NCBI GenBank assembly: GCA_964558465.1
Contig: CAZLEF010000034.1
Coordinates: forward strand, 1 to 64,000
Direction: 5' to 3'
DNA from: JACJYC01 sp964558465
Lineage (GTDB): Bacteria; Bacteroidota; Bacteroidia; Chitinophagales; Saprospiraceae
Length of the DNA stretch: 64,000 nucleotides
Shown: positions 16,315 through 26,218 of the stretch, in pieces
Numbering within the stretch: position 1 is the first letter of the stretch
How the letters are laid out: each line of letters begins with the position of its first letter
Program-made: the position numbers and the translations under genes
Notes under the pieces: generated by a model
The model's input: the letters and a program-made list of their open reading frames with translations, nothing else
What the model was told of the DNA's origin: nothing
Database searches by the model: none

Positions 16315-18213
16315 ATGTCAACACAGATAAAATCTTTTGAGGAATACCAGAACGAATACCGGCGCAGCATTAAAGACCCGGATGGTTTTTGGGCCGAACA
16401 AGCCTCCGCGTTTTCCTGGCACAAACCCTGGGATAAAGTCCTGGAATGGGACTTCAGGAACCTCGATGTGAAATGGTTTCCGGGTGGCCGGCTCAACATC
16501 ACGGAGAACTGCCTGGACCGGCACCTGAAGGACCGCGGCGACCAGGTGGCCATCATCTTCGAGCCCAACAACCCCGACGCTCCCAACAAAACGTATACTT
16601 ATCGCCAACTCTATTCCGAAGTCTGCAAAGCAGCCAATGCTTTGAAAGCAATGGGCATCCGCAAAGGCGACCGGATCTGTTTTTATATGCCCATGGTACC
16701 GGAACTGGCCATAGCAGTGCTGGCCTGTGCACGGGTCGGCGCCATCCATTCCGTAGTATTTGCCGGATTTTCAGCCAGTTCACTTGCCGACCGCATCAAA
16801 GATGCCGGTTGTAAAATGGTCATCTGCTCGGATTACAACAGCCGGGGCAACAAAAATATCCCGGTCAAGGCGGTGGTCGACGAAGCGCTGGCTATGGGCT
16901 GCGATACCGTCGAATCCGTCCTTGTCCACCGGAACACCGGCGAAGCCCTCCACTGGAATGCCGGACGCGACCATTGGTGGCACGAACAGACCGAGCCGCA
17001 AAAAACGGATTGCCCGGCTGAGGTCATGAACAGTGAAGACATGCTGTTTATCCTGTATACCTCAGGGTCTACCGGCAAACCCAAAGGCGTTGTACATACC
17101 TGCGGCGGTTATATGGTGTACACGAGTTATACTTTCCGCAATGTATTTCAATACCAGGATGGCGATATATTCTGGTGTACTGCCGACGTGGGCTGGGTCA
17201 CCGGCCACTCGTACATCGTTTACGGGCCATTGTTGTCCGGCGCAACTACGGTCATCTTTGAAGGGATTCCCACTTACCCCGACCCGGGCAGGTTCTGGCA
17301 AACCGCAGCGAAACTCAAAGTCACCCAGTTCTATACGGCCCCGACGGCCATTCGCGCCTTGATGGCTTTCGGCGACGAATATGTCTCGCGTCACGACCTG
17401 AGCAGCATCAAATTGCTCGGATCCGTCGGTGAACCCATCAACGAAGAAGCATGGGAATGGTACCACAAGGTGGTCGGTAAAGGTCGCTGCCCGATCGTGG
17501 ATACCTGGTGGCAGACCGAAACCGGCGGGATCATGATCTCCGGATTGGGCGGTTTAAGCCCGATGAAACCTTCCTTTGCGGGGTATCCGCTGCCGGGCAT
17601 CCAGCTTTGCCTGATGGACGGCGCCGGTAACGAGATCAACGGTAATAATGTGGAAGGCGTTCTTTGCATCAAATTCCCGTGGCCTGCCATGATCCGCACC
17701 ACCTACGGCGACCATGAACGCTGCCGGCAAACCTATTTTTCCACCTACGACAATATGTATTTCACCGGCGACGGCGCCCGGCGCGACGAGGACGGCATGT
17801 ACCGGATCATCGGCCGGATCGACGACGTAATCAACGTGAGCGGCCACCGGATGGGTACCGCCGAAGTGGAAAACGCCATCAACGAACACCCGAATGTGGT
17901 CGAATCAGCCGTGGTAGGCTTTCCGCATGAGATCAAAGGCCAGGGGATCTACGCTTACGTGATCACCCTCGAACCGGTCGACGACCTGGGCGCCTTCCGC
18001 AAAGAACTGCTCGATGTCGTCACCCGCCAGATCGGCCCCATCGCCAAACCGGATAAGATCCAGATCGTTTCCGGTTTGCCCAAAACCCGGTCCGGAAAGA
18101 TCATGCGCCGCATCCTGCGAAAAGTGGCCTGCGGAGAAACCGACAGCATGGGGGATATTTCGACCCTGCTCAACCCGGAAGTGGTGGAGGAGATTAAGGA
18201 TGGGGCGTTGTAA
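16315..18213 (+). CDS. acs: Acetyl-CoA synthetase
   Basis: 632 aa. Activates acetate with ATP and CoA through acetyl-AMP. All adenylate-forming core motifs are present: YTSGSTGKPKGVVHTCGG (P-loop), TWWQTETGG, YFTGDGARRDEDGMYRIIGRIDDVINVSGHRMGTAE, and the C-terminal PKTRSGKIMRR whose Lys is the catalytic residue silenced by acetylation in the family. The N-terminal ACAS domain (FEEYQNEYRRSIKDPDGFWAEQA) fixes the start at MSTQIKSF. Placed after the symporter pair, it completes an uptake-and-activation route for acetate. It converges with the next minus-strand gene, leaving 18 bp between stops. Confidence 0.97.
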   Translation: MSTQIKSFEEYQNEYRRSIKDPDGFWAEQASAFSWHKPWDKVLEWDFRNLDVKWFPGGRLNITENCLDRHLKDRGDQVAIIFEPNNPDAPNKTYTYRQLYSEVCKAANALKAMGIRKGDRICFYMPMVPELAIAVLACARVGAIHSVVFAGFSASSLADRIKDAGCKMVICSDYNSRGNKNIPVKAVVDEALAMGCDTVESVLVHRNTGEALHWNAGRDHWWHEQTEPQKTDCPAEVMNSEDMLFILYTSGSTGKPKGVVHTCGGYMVYTSYTFRNVFQYQDGDIFWCTADVGWVTGHSYIVYGPLLSGATTVIFEGIPTYPDPGRFWQTAAKLKVTQFYTAPTAIRALMAFGDEYVSRHDLSSIKLLGSVGEPINEEAWEWYHKVVGKGRCPIVDTWWQTETGGIMISGLGGLSPMKPSFAGYPLPGIQLCLMDGAGNEINGNNVEGVLCIKFPWPAMIRTTYGDHERCRQTYFSTYDNMYFTGDGARRDEDGMYRIIGRIDDVINVSGHRMGTAEVENAINEHPNVVESAVVGFPHEIKGQGIYAYVITLEPVDDLGAFRKELLDVVTRQIGPIAKPDKIQIVSGLPKTRSGKIMRRILRKVACGETDSMGDISTLLNPEVVEEIKDGAL

Positions 18214-18231
18214 ACCATCACCCTTCCAGGG

Positions 18232-18963
18232 TCAGGAGGAGGATGGAGGCATATCAAAACGGTAAAATTCTCCAAGATCGTCGATGCCGACGGGCGCTTT
18301 TGTCCGTTCCAGCCATTCATTTTCGTACATCGTCCTAATGAATGGTAACCTGCGCCGCCAGCGAAAGTTCTCCTTTGCTTTTTCGATCAACCCGGCTTCG
18401 CGTTTCAGGTCTTCTTCCGAAGCAGTTTCAGGGTATTTTCCCGGAATATGGAGCAGGAAAACCTGGTTGAAAAGTTTTGACCTGATCACGTCCAGGACTT
18501 TGAAACGGGCATTGGCCGGTATCTCATGCGCCCGCCATTTGATCGCCTCCGGATCCCGGGGGAATAAGGGAATGGCGTTTTTGGAAGCAATCAGAAAACG
18601 GACCGGCGCTTCAATTCCGCCGGCGACTGTGGATACATCCAGGGGCGGTTCGTGCCGGAGGAATTGGCCTGGCTGGTATTTTTGGAGGGTTTCTTCATGA
18701 ATCAGGGCATCCCTGTAATAAAAAACCCAATCCAGAAATCGCTCCGGTTCGTGACAGGCAATCTGGGGGTCTTCCAACATCACATTTTCCGGCGGAACAA
18801 AGGACTCGGCCCTGCTTATCCGATATTGTTTATAAGCGCTATTTTGGAAGTAAATGACATTAAGTTTGCGATCTTCTTCGCTCATGGTCGCCCATTCTGC
18901 GCCGGCATTAGTGATGGCCAGCGCCGCCCAATGTTCATAAACTGCTTTAGCTTCTTTGGTCAT
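18232..18963 (-). CDS. Unknown cytosolic protein; candidate immunity protein
   Basis: 243 aa; I do not recognise a family. No signal peptide or membrane span; rich in Trp, Tyr, Arg and Glu, with a helical charged stretch KYPETASEEDLKREAGLIEKAKENFRWRRR. It starts 12 bp after the stop of the ADP-ribosyltransferase-containing gene, so the two are probably co-transcribed with toxin first. Small cytosolic proteins immediately downstream of secreted toxin genes are usually the immunity partners, so protection against the ART domain is inferred from position only. Alternatives are a chaperone or an unrelated gene. Confidence 0.7.
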   Translation of the reverse strand: MTKEAKAVYEHWAALAITNAGAEWATMSEEDRKLNVIYFQNSAYKQYRISRAESFVPPENVMLEDPQIACHEPERFLDWVFYYRDALIHEETLQKYQPGQFLRHEPPLDVSTVAGGIEAPVRFLIASKNAIPLFPRDPEAIKWRAHEIPANARFKVLDVIRSKLFNQVFLLHIPGKYPETASEEDLKREAGLIEKAKENFRWRRRLPFIRTMYENEWLERTKAPVGIDDLGEFYRFDMPPSSS

Positions 18964-18975
18964 TTTCAGTTTGAA

Positions 18976-21900
18976 TTATATTTCTTCCAAATAAATTTTC
19001 ACCACCACGTAACCTTGATTGTCCACGGTACTCGCATCAAAGTTGGTCACCCGAAATTCCGTGTTACTTTTAAACAACACCTCGTATTCGTTGTTACCCG
19101 GTCCATTTTCTCCGAAATGGGAGATGGTTTCCACTTCCTTGCCCTTTCGCCCGTTAATGTAAAAAAAACCTCTCACTTTTTTATCCGGCAGGTTCGGGTC
19201 AAGAGTTGCAGAGAGATTAGACGCGCTGCCATTCATGAACCCCTCGGCAATTGCCATGCTCTTGCTGGTAGAAGTAAACTGTTTTTCCAGTACCGTACCG
19301 CCATTGTCGAAGGCGGCTTTGTATTTTTCCAATACATCAAGAATGGGCAGGGTCGTCCCTCTGTAACTTTGCCCCGCGTAATCCGGGAGCCGGGATAAAC
19401 AATTGTTGATCAACAATTCCTGCGCTCTGGCGATTACGTTGGTGGTCCCGTTTCTCAGGCCGGTGTTCAACTCTTCATAGGAAAATAAGGTGTAATGGCG
19501 GACAGCAGCCAGTTCTTCAATAAAAATGTCCGGGTAGAGCTGATCGATGTCATAAGCCTGCACCCTTTGAAGGGCCAGCAACATATTTTGCTGGTCGAAC
19601 AATTGCACGGCGCCGGAATTAACCCGGTATGGCCCGTGTTCCAATAATTGCCAGGCAGCCAGCAAAACAGGTTTTGTTTTGATAATGCTCGCGATTTCCG
19701 GGTGGCTGCCAAGATCTCCCCAGAACTTTTTCAAAGCGGCATTATCCATTTCCAGATAAAATTTATAAACTGCCGGATGTCTTAACTTCTGCCATACCTC
19801 AATCAGATTCGGTGAAATGGTGAAATCGTGGATAATGGAGGGCGTCAGCCCGAGCTGCGCCAGAAACTCGATCCCTTCTTCATCATTGAAATATTGTTGA
19901 ACCCTCGTTTTTATTACATCCGGAATAATCCCCTCGGCAGCCTTCAGATACAGAAGGTCTTGCACTATTGGATTTTTAAAATCTTCGTTCAAAACCAGAT
20001 GAAAACCTGAAACATCTTCTCCCGCCTGCCGCAAAGCGCTTACGGTACCTGAATACTGGAGGGCCTCCTTCAGATCCACCACCCCCATAAAACTCGTTCC
20101 AGCCATATTGACCAGGTTGGCAATCTGAAGGTTGTTGTAATAGGTCAACCCTTTTTCACCGTAGGTTTCAATCAGGTGGTCGCGAAAAACATCGCTGGTC
20201 AGGGTCAGGCTGGCCGATTCGGAGAACAACGTCCAGCCGGCCAGCAATTTCCTGGCCGCACTGCCCCCGCGGATCGCGAGGTTCAACTCGCCGACTCCGA
20301 TGGCAAAACCTGCCGCGTCGAGGGCCGCCATACCGCTGTCGAACAGGTCTTCGTCCGCCTTTTTTTCAATGATCCAGGCCAATGTAAAAGCCGGAAACAA
20401 AAGCGTCCGGTTTTTGCATCCGTTTACCGGATCGACGGCGCATTCATTTAAAAAGGAAGCATTTTCTGCAAAGGTGAGCGCTACCAGTTCGAAAGGGGCA
20501 AAATCAAAAGGTTCGGTTTCGTATTCCGCACAATCGCATCGTTCCACTTCCCGCGGCTCCTGCATCCAGCCTTCGGGATAACAAAACGTCCGGATGCACA
20601 AATTTTGAACGATCCCAACACGACCATTTTGCCCGATCTGCTGTTGAAAATGGTTGTATCCGTTGGTCAGGGGACGGTACCAGGGCGGGACTTTCCATAT
20701 AAAGGCCCTGCCCTGAAAACCGGAGGCGAACCTGGATATTTCAACCGGACCCGGCTCAAGTCCTTTAGCTTTTAGCGCCAGTTTGGTCATGATATTCACC
20801 AACCCTTCTTCCCGGTTGTTGGCCGTAAACAGATTGTCTCCAACTTCGTACAATCGTCTGACCATGCCGGGCGTTTCGGCCAGGAAACCGAGCAACTCCC
20901 GGATTTCGCCAGGCGTATTGCCGTCCAAGGCGCCCTGAAGGGTCCGTTGCGGTACAAAAAGATGGGTATAGGGCATCCACTCGGGGCCCAGAACCTGTAC
21001 GGTGTTCAGCCCCGGCAGATACACCGGAAAACCTGCCGACCAATAGGCATGGTACAGGCCCAGGAGTTTTTTCTTCCGGGCAAGGCTCAGGTTGCGGTAG
21101 TCGTCTTCCGAAGCCCAGCGCACCCAAATACTCAGTTCCGCAATACTGGCGCTCTCGTCGATGCGCCCGGCCAGGTATTCCTTCCACCCCAGGAATGTCC
21201 CGATATTGTCCTGGTAGAGGTTGAGGTAATTTTGTACGGTGAGGTTGGTCAGGTTATCCAGATTGGATACTTCCATATCATCGATCCAGGGGCCGAGCTG
21301 ATCCAGGTACAGGGCGACGGCGAAAACATATTTTTTGATCTCGGGGTCCACCTGAATGGCTTCGCACCAGAGATCCACATAATCCCGGGCAACCTGCCGG
21401 CTCAACCCGGCGTTCAGTTCGGCACAGGTTTCATCACCGGAAAGGTGATCCGGATCGCCAAAAAATTCCAGCGCGGCATAAATAAAATCGTGGATATATC
21501 GGGCGCCGGCATTCATTCCAGCCGGGTAATCATCCCGGGAGTCCAGTTTGGACTGGATAAATGCATCCAGGTCAGCTTCAACGGTGTGGATAAAAACGCC
21601 CTTGGTCCGGAACGACCAGGTGATGCGTTTTTTCCATTGATCCCGGTTCCGATATCGGTATTCGCCCACCAGAACGATGATCCGTTCCAGTTGGGTAAAA
21701 GCCGGGCTGTTGAGGTTTTCGTAGATTTGGCGGGAAAGGTCGTTCAGATAATCCTGGTAGGCCGAATAATCGCCGGGCGATGAATGTTTAAGAAAATTAA
21801 GGATTTTGTCCGAACCCTTCACAGCCTGTGGAATATCAGACCGGATGGCCAGATCGGGAAACCGGATATAAACGGCATAGATCTGAACTTTTTTCAGGTT

Positions 21901-22251
21901 GCCTTCGAATTGTTCATTGAAGGGAACCAGCAGACCGTTCAGGTCGCTGCGGTTGGGCAGTGCAAGCGTTGAGTTGGGGGTGTTGTAGTCATTGTTCTTT
22001 TCGACCACCCATTCGCCCTCCTCCATCTGCATCCGGCCGATGGAATAATCCAGCACGTACGTTCCGCCGGATTGGCCCGACCAACGCTTTTGTTCGTTGG
22101 CCCGGATGGTCTGGAGGATATCCCCGAGGACGGGATCGGAGGCGGAAAAAATGGAATGGCACAGGCATACCGTAAAAAGGAAAATCAATGGAATTTGAAT
22201 CCATGGAAATTCCTTTAAAACCGTCCGGACAGTTTGTTTAAGAGCGCTCAT
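18976..22251 (-). CDS. Large secreted protein with C-terminal ADP-ribosyltransferase domain
   Basis: 1091 aa. A signal-type segment follows a long basic N-region (hydrophobic stretch IPLIFLFTVCLCHSIFSA, about 20-37). Residues about 40-940 match nothing I can name; they include a Cys-rich piece (about 560-640: LCIRTFCYPEG, ERCDCAEYE, CAVDPVNGCKN) and helical repeats. The last 135 residues carry the R-S-E arginine-type ADP-ribosyltransferase signature: Arg964 in SYRGTT, Ser994-Thr-Ser996 in FTSTSKS, and Glu1055-x-Glu1057 in NNEYEVLF followed by FRVTN, all in correct order and spacing. This suggests transfer of ADP-ribose from NAD+ to a protein target. The C-terminal placement fits a polymorphic-toxin layout. 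No type IX C-terminal sorting domain is present. Confidence 0.85.
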   Translation of the reverse strand: MSALKQTVRTVLKEFPWIQIPLIFLFTVCLCHSIFSASDPVLGDILQTIRANEQKRWSGQSGGTYVLDYSIGRMQMEEGEWVVEKNNDYNTPNSTLALPNRSDLNGLLVPFNEQFEGNLKKVQIYAVYIRFPDLAIRSDIPQAVKGSDKILNFLKHSSPGDYSAYQDYLNDLSRQIYENLNSPAFTQLERIIVLVGEYRYRNRDQWKKRITWSFRTKGVFIHTVEADLDAFIQSKLDSRDDYPAGMNAGARYIHDFIYAALEFFGDPDHLSGDETCAELNAGLSRQVARDYVDLWCEAIQVDPEIKKYVFAVALYLDQLGPWIDDMEVSNLDNLTNLTVQNYLNLYQDNIGTFLGWKEYLAGRIDESASIAELSIWVRWASEDDYRNLSLARKKKLLGLYHAYWSAGFPVYLPGLNTVQVLGPEWMPYTHLFVPQRTLQGALDGNTPGEIRELLGFLAETPGMVRRLYEVGDNLFTANNREEGLVNIMTKLALKAKGLEPGPVEISRFASGFQGRAFIWKVPPWYRPLTNGYNHFQQQIGQNGRVGIVQNLCIRTFCYPEGWMQEPREVERCDCAEYETEPFDFAPFELVALTFAENASFLNECAVDPVNGCKNRTLLFPAFTLAWIIEKKADEDLFDSGMAALDAAGFAIGVGELNLAIRGGSAARKLLAGWTLFSESASLTLTSDVFRDHLIETYGEKGLTYYNNLQIANLVNMAGTSFMGVVDLKEALQYSGTVSALRQAGEDVSGFHLVLNEDFKNPIVQDLLYLKAAEGIIPDVIKTRVQQYFNDEEGIEFLAQLGLTPSIIHDFTISPNLIEVWQKLRHPAVYKFYLEMDNAALKKFWGDLGSHPEIASIIKTKPVLLAAWQLLEHGPYRVNSGAVQLFDQQNMLLALQRVQAYDIDQLYPDIFIEELAAVRHYTLFSYEELNTGLRNGTTNVIARAQELLINNCLSRLPDYAGQSYRGTTLPILDVLEKYKAAFDNGGTVLEKQFTSTSKSMAIAEGFMNGSASNLSATLDPNLPDKKVRGFFYINGRKGKEVETISHFGENGPGNNEYEVLFKSNTEFRVTNFDASTVDNQGYVVVKIYLEEI

Positions 22252-22315
22252 TATTTTAAGGTTTCAGGTTACAAAACACCGGGATCACGGGATATCCTTA
22301 ATTTGGATGGTTCCT

Positions 22316-22421
22316 TTTAAATTTTACATTTAATTTTTTGAATTTTACATTGAAAATCAATTGATTAAATGTAAAATGTAAAATGTAAAATGCAAAATGT
22401 AAAATGCAAAATGTAAAAGTG
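22316..22421. repeat. AT-rich aaaatgtaa repeats
   Basis: ttttacattt and aaaatgtaaaatgcaaaatg motifs in direct and inverted orientation between the fibronectin-type gene and the ART gene. Related sequence occurs at 32022-32092 and 39575-39590. A hairpin could form here and affect read-through between the two genes. Confidence 0.75.
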
Positions 22422-22429
22422 GGGGAAGG

Positions 22430-25099
22430 TCACCCCCCATACCCCCTTTTCACCAGCATCTCCCCCACCCTCCCCCTCAATTCCCCCTGCAACGCCGCCA
22501 CGATCGCCGCCGCCGGCTGCCCGTTCTGCAACATCGGCGCCACAAAATCCACCAGATTAAAACCAGTTTCCAGTAATACCGTCGCCAGTTCCGTCAAGGC
22601 AGCAGGCGAAACAATTTCTGTTTTCAGTTTGCTGAAGGCCGTGCAGGTCATGAACTGCATCTCTTGTTGGTAAAAGGTATCCGACCGGGCGACCAAATCA
22701 GGCGAAAATTCAAGACTATCCGCTTCCAGTTCTTCCACTGTTTCTTCCAGAATAATAAAATCCTCCACCCCTGACCCTCCGGTCACTTCCAATTGTTGCA
22801 ATTCTTCCTGAATCGTTTCCTCTAACGCTTGTCCCTTGCTGTTAAAGTCCTGCTCCAACGTTTCCAGGTCCGGGCATTCACTCATAATCCCATCAATTGC
22901 CTGCCCGACCAACCCCAACAGGTCCTCCATCAATTCGTTCAAAGCTTCCTGAAACGCGGCATTGGCCGCCTGTACCTGTGCCATGGCCTGCTGCAGGGCC
23001 GCCTCCGCTTGTGCCACAGCAACCGGGTCGCCGCTGGCTAACGCCGCATCGTATTGTTGCTGTGCAGCAGCCAGTGCTGCCTGGGCGGCCTGAAGGTTCA
23101 GGGAAATGGAATCCGGCAGGTGCGGCCCCATCTCCACCAGGATCTCATTGATCGCGGTCAGGATCTCTTCCGAAGCTGCAAGGATCTCCTCCAGGGCGCC
23201 AACCCCGTCCAGGATATCCCCCAGCACATCCGCCCATTGCCCGCCGATCAGCTCAACTCCGGCGCCGGCGACTTCCATGTACCCGCGGGCCATCCGGCAA
23301 TTTTCGTTCACCTCGATGCCAACCAGTTTTACACTGAGGTGCGCCATATTCAGATAAGGGGCCTGCAGATGACCCCGGCCGAAATAGGGGCCGCGACCGG
23401 TTATTTGGTCCAGGATCACCAGGTAATCTCCGGCCCAGACCGAATCCCCCGGACTGATATCCGTCAGCATAGGGGCGTCGTCGAGCGTGTCAAACACAGT
23501 GGAGTCGCCGCAGGCGTAGGTATAGGCCAGAGGGCCGATCTCACAACCTGCCTTCCGGGTCGAAAACCGGATGGTATCGCATAGCAGCGCTCCATCCGGA
23601 CACTGGTAGCACAACCTTGCAGAATAAGGTGTCAACGGATCAAGCCCTCTGACTTCAAAACCAGCCCCGGCCACCACCGCTTCCGGCCCGTAATCCTGCG
23701 TTTCATCCGGTTTCCAGGCCAAATAAAAGGTATCCGTTGTGACGCCCGGCTGCATGGTCCAGGCCAGCGTGACCTCCCTGGACCGGATCTCAACCGGCTG
23801 CAGGTCCGGCGGCAACGCTCCCGGGCAATCGCCGGCATCGAGGCCGTTGAACCTGAGCGAAAAGCTTGTGCAGGCGGTCGTCCCCCCGGCGCATTCCGTA
23901 CAAATATTCACCTGATAGGCCAGGTCTTTGATCAAGCCGTTTAAGGTATGGGCGTTTGTATCTGCCGGGAGTTCCACGTTGCCGGACTGCTGGTTGCGGC
24001 CGCCCTGCGCTGTTGACTGAGGGGGGGCCGGACCAAGACTCAACCACTGTTTCCGGCCACCTGCAGCGGGCAACCAGGTGAGCAGGACCGAGGAGTCGGA
24101 AACAGGCCGCCAATCCGGATTCACAGGCGGCAAACAGGTGTTTCGATAGATAAAAGAGCGGACCTCGCTCCAGCCGTCATTCACAAAGGCAGCCTGCCCG
24201 GCAGGGTCCCGGGCGCGCACCCGAACCAGGTACGCCGTTCCTTCCCGCAGGAGCGGGTCCGCAGGGCCGTACAGGTAAAAGGCCGCGAAAGTCTGGCCGG
24301 AGAACAAGGGCGCCGAACTGGTCAGGGCCACGTCGTAACCGAAACCCGGCAAATGGTTTTCATAAAGTTCCAGGGTATATTCTGCCGCCAGGCCTGCGTG
24401 TTGCGGCTGCCAGGCAAATCGCAATTGTTGGGGGAAGACAGCCTCCACTTCGCCGGAGGGTTCCAGCAATACCGGCGGCCGGTGCAGAGTGATCATCCCC
24501 TGCGCGCAACCGGTGTTGGAAACGGGCGGGTCGAAAAACCGGTTGTAATCGAAAACTTCAACACAAAACGAGAGGGGGCCGTCGGGCAATTGCCCACCTC
24601 CGGCCATGATCTGGTCGAGGGACAATCCGCCAAAATCCAGGTTATCAGGGAGGAAATATTCCCAAAGTCCGGACCCCGTCAATACGAGCGGTTGATTGCG
24701 GCGAAGTTCAATGGGCGGCGGCAAAAAATCCGGCCTGGTCCGGATCAGGAACCCGCTGCCGGAAAACCTGAGCCGGATTAAAGCCGGGTAGGCCTCACGG
24801 GTATCCGTGGAGATTAACGTGACGACGACCCTGCCTGGATCCGTATAATCTTCGAGGTACGGGCTGAACCGGGTTACCTGAACGATTGAAGTAACCGGAA
24901 ACGGTTGAGCTGGTAAAAAATGACGGAAACCAATAAAAAATAAAAGGAAAATGAGGAAAGACCGCAGTTTTTGCAGTTGGTGGACAGTGCCCGTTTTAAA
25001 ACCGGGCGCCTTATTTTTTACAGTCCGAACATATCCGCAAGACGGATATGAACGGCAGACCCCGGAGTCATTGACCCCGGCAGAGTGATGCGCGTACAT
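22430..25099 (-). CDS. Secreted fibronectin-type III/coiled-coil protein
   Basis: 889 aa. A hydrophobic export segment (FLIFLLFFIGFRHFLPAQ) begins only near residue 48, so either the signal has a long N-region or translation starts at an unrecognised internal codon. Beta-rich domains follow, with fibronectin-III-like blocks near 200-310, 320-410 and 420-500 (SVLLTWLPA, EVTLAWTMQP, LDPLTPYSARLCYQC). Residues about 620-780 are Ala/Gln/Glu-rich and predicted coiled coil (AAQAALAAAQQQYDAALASGD). It looks like a surface scaffold or delivery protein and is transcribed toward the ART-domain gene 178 bp downstream, which suggests joint function. No sorting domain recognised. Confidence 0.75.
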   Translation of the reverse strand: MYAHHSAGVNDSGVCRSYPSCGYVRTVKNKAPGFKTGTVHQLQKLRSFLIFLLFFIGFRHFLPAQPFPVTSIVQVTRFSPYLEDYTDPGRVVVTLISTDTREAYPALIRLRFSGSGFLIRTRPDFLPPPIELRRNQPLVLTGSGLWEYFLPDNLDFGGLSLDQIMAGGGQLPDGPLSFCVEVFDYNRFFDPPVSNTGCAQGMITLHRPPVLLEPSGEVEAVFPQQLRFAWQPQHAGLAAEYTLELYENHLPGFGYDVALTSSAPLFSGQTFAAFYLYGPADPLLREGTAYLVRVRARDPAGQAAFVNDGWSEVRSFIYRNTCLPPVNPDWRPVSDSSVLLTWLPAAGGRKQWLSLGPAPPQSTAQGGRNQQSGNVELPADTNAHTLNGLIKDLAYQVNICTECAGGTTACTSFSLRFNGLDAGDCPGALPPDLQPVEIRSREVTLAWTMQPGVTTDTFYLAWKPDETQDYGPEAVVAGAGFEVRGLDPLTPYSARLCYQCPDGALLCDTIRFSTRKAGCEIGPLAYTYACGDSTVFDTLDDAPMLTDISPGDSVWAGDYLVILDQITGRGPYFGRGHLQAPYLNMAHLSVKLVGIEVNENCRMARGYMEVAGAGVELIGGQWADVLGDILDGVGALEEILAASEEILTAINEILVEMGPHLPDSISLNLQAAQAALAAAQQQYDAALASGDPVAVAQAEAALQQAMAQVQAANAAFQEALNELMEDLLGLVGQAIDGIMSECPDLETLEQDFNSKGQALEETIQEELQQLEVTGGSGVEDFIILEETVEELEADSLEFSPDLVARSDTFYQQEMQFMTCTAFSKLKTEIVSPAALTELATVLLETGFNLVDFVAPMLQNGQPAAAIVAALQGELRGRVGEMLVKRGYGG

Positions 25100-25305
25100 T
25101 TTCAGAGAGTTTTAGGTAAAACAAATATATGCCGGAACCCGTGGATTTCAAAAAAAGATAATAAATATTTTTTACTTTAACTGAAGTGGTATATTTTTAT
25201 AAAACATTTCACAAGCTCCCGCCGTTGGCGTGTGGCGGCGCGCGGTATAACATCCTGACGCAAATACCCAGCCTGTATTTTGTTGGTTAAATAACGATCA
25301 ATGGC

Positions 25306-26172
25306 ATGAAAAACAGCTTCTTCCTTCTTCTTCCAGCCCTTCTCTTTCTCGCCTGCCAAAACCAACCTCCCGGAGCGCAAGTGCAAAAAATCGACAGCCC
25401 GCTCCACTACCAATTGTCCGGAAAAGGCGATCAAACCGTCGTCTTCATCCACGGTTGGTGCATCGATGGAACGTATTGGGACAATCAGGTCCGGTTTCTT
25501 CAAGACAAATATCAGGTTTTGACGCTTGATCTTGCCGGCCACGGCCAGTCTGTAACCGGCAAAAAACAATATTCCATCCCCGAACACGCCGGTGATGTTG
25601 TCAATTTGATCAACGAGTTGGAATTGGAAAACCTCATTCTGGTCGGGCATTCCATGAGCGGAAATATTATTCTGCATATTTATGACAAAATACCCTCCAG
25701 GGTGGTGGGAATGATCGGCGTCGATAACCTGCATCAGTTAGGCCGGGTACCGACTGAGGAAGAAAAGACCCAGGTTGCCGGGTTCTTCACCGCCATGCGG
25801 CAGGATTTTTCTAATTTGGCAGGCGAGTTCGCCCTCGTCAATTTATTTACCGGTCAAACCCCGGATAGTATCAAAACCCGGGTGGTCCGCGATTTTCAAT
25901 CTGCCGATCCCGAATTGGCCATATCCACGCTGGAATCCCTGCAAAATGAATACATTGCTGAACAAACCCTGGCCCCCAAACTGAAGGCGCCCCTGTATTT
26001 GATCCTCAGCGATAACGGGGCCCAGCCGTTGTACAACGAAGAATCCCTGAAAAAATACTGCGGCGCCGGGTTCAGAGTCTGGACCATTCCCGGGACAGGC
26101 CACTACCCGATGATAGAAGACGTGGACGGGTTTAACCGGGTTTTATCGGAAATATTGACAACCGTGAATTAA
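25306..26172 (+). CDS. Alpha/beta hydrolase lipoprotein
   Basis: 288 aa. A lipoprotein signal is visible: MKNSFFLLLPALLFLAC with the lipobox Cys at 17. The fold motifs are VVFIHGWCIDGTYWDNQ (oxyanion loop), the nucleophile elbow GHSMSGN (Ser in G-x-S-x-G), and a C-terminal GTGHYPMIED with the catalytic His. Substrate unknown; family members are esterases, lactonases or haloalkane-type hydrolases. Membrane-anchored, probably periplasmic. A hairpin separates it from the cupin gene, 46 bp downstream. Confidence 0.9.
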   Translation: MKNSFFLLLPALLFLACQNQPPGAQVQKIDSPLHYQLSGKGDQTVVFIHGWCIDGTYWDNQVRFLQDKYQVLTLDLAGHGQSVTGKKQYSIPEHAGDVVNLINELELENLILVGHSMSGNIILHIYDKIPSRVVGMIGVDNLHQLGRVPTEEEKTQVAGFFTAMRQDFSNLAGEFALVNLFTGQTPDSIKTRVVRDFQSADPELAISTLESLQNEYIAEQTLAPKLKAPLYLILSDNGAQPLYNEESLKKYCGAGFRVWTIPGTGHYPMIEDVDGFNRVLSEILTTVN

Positions 26173-26180
26173 CCCAATTC

Positions 26181-26206
26181 AGGAGATGGTTTCGGAATCA
26201 TCTCCT
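26181..26206. terminator. Hairpin between hydrolase and cupin genes
   Basis: aggagatg pairs perfectly with catctcct around a 10-nt loop; no T-run follows, so it may be an mRNA-stability hairpin rather than a terminator. Confidence 0.5.
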
Positions 26207-26218
26207 AAATTCAGAACC

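Noticed and set aside
18976..22251. Type IX secretion substrate
   Set aside because: The C-terminus is occupied by the ADP-ribosyltransferase domain and ends without the beta-sandwich sorting domain pattern.
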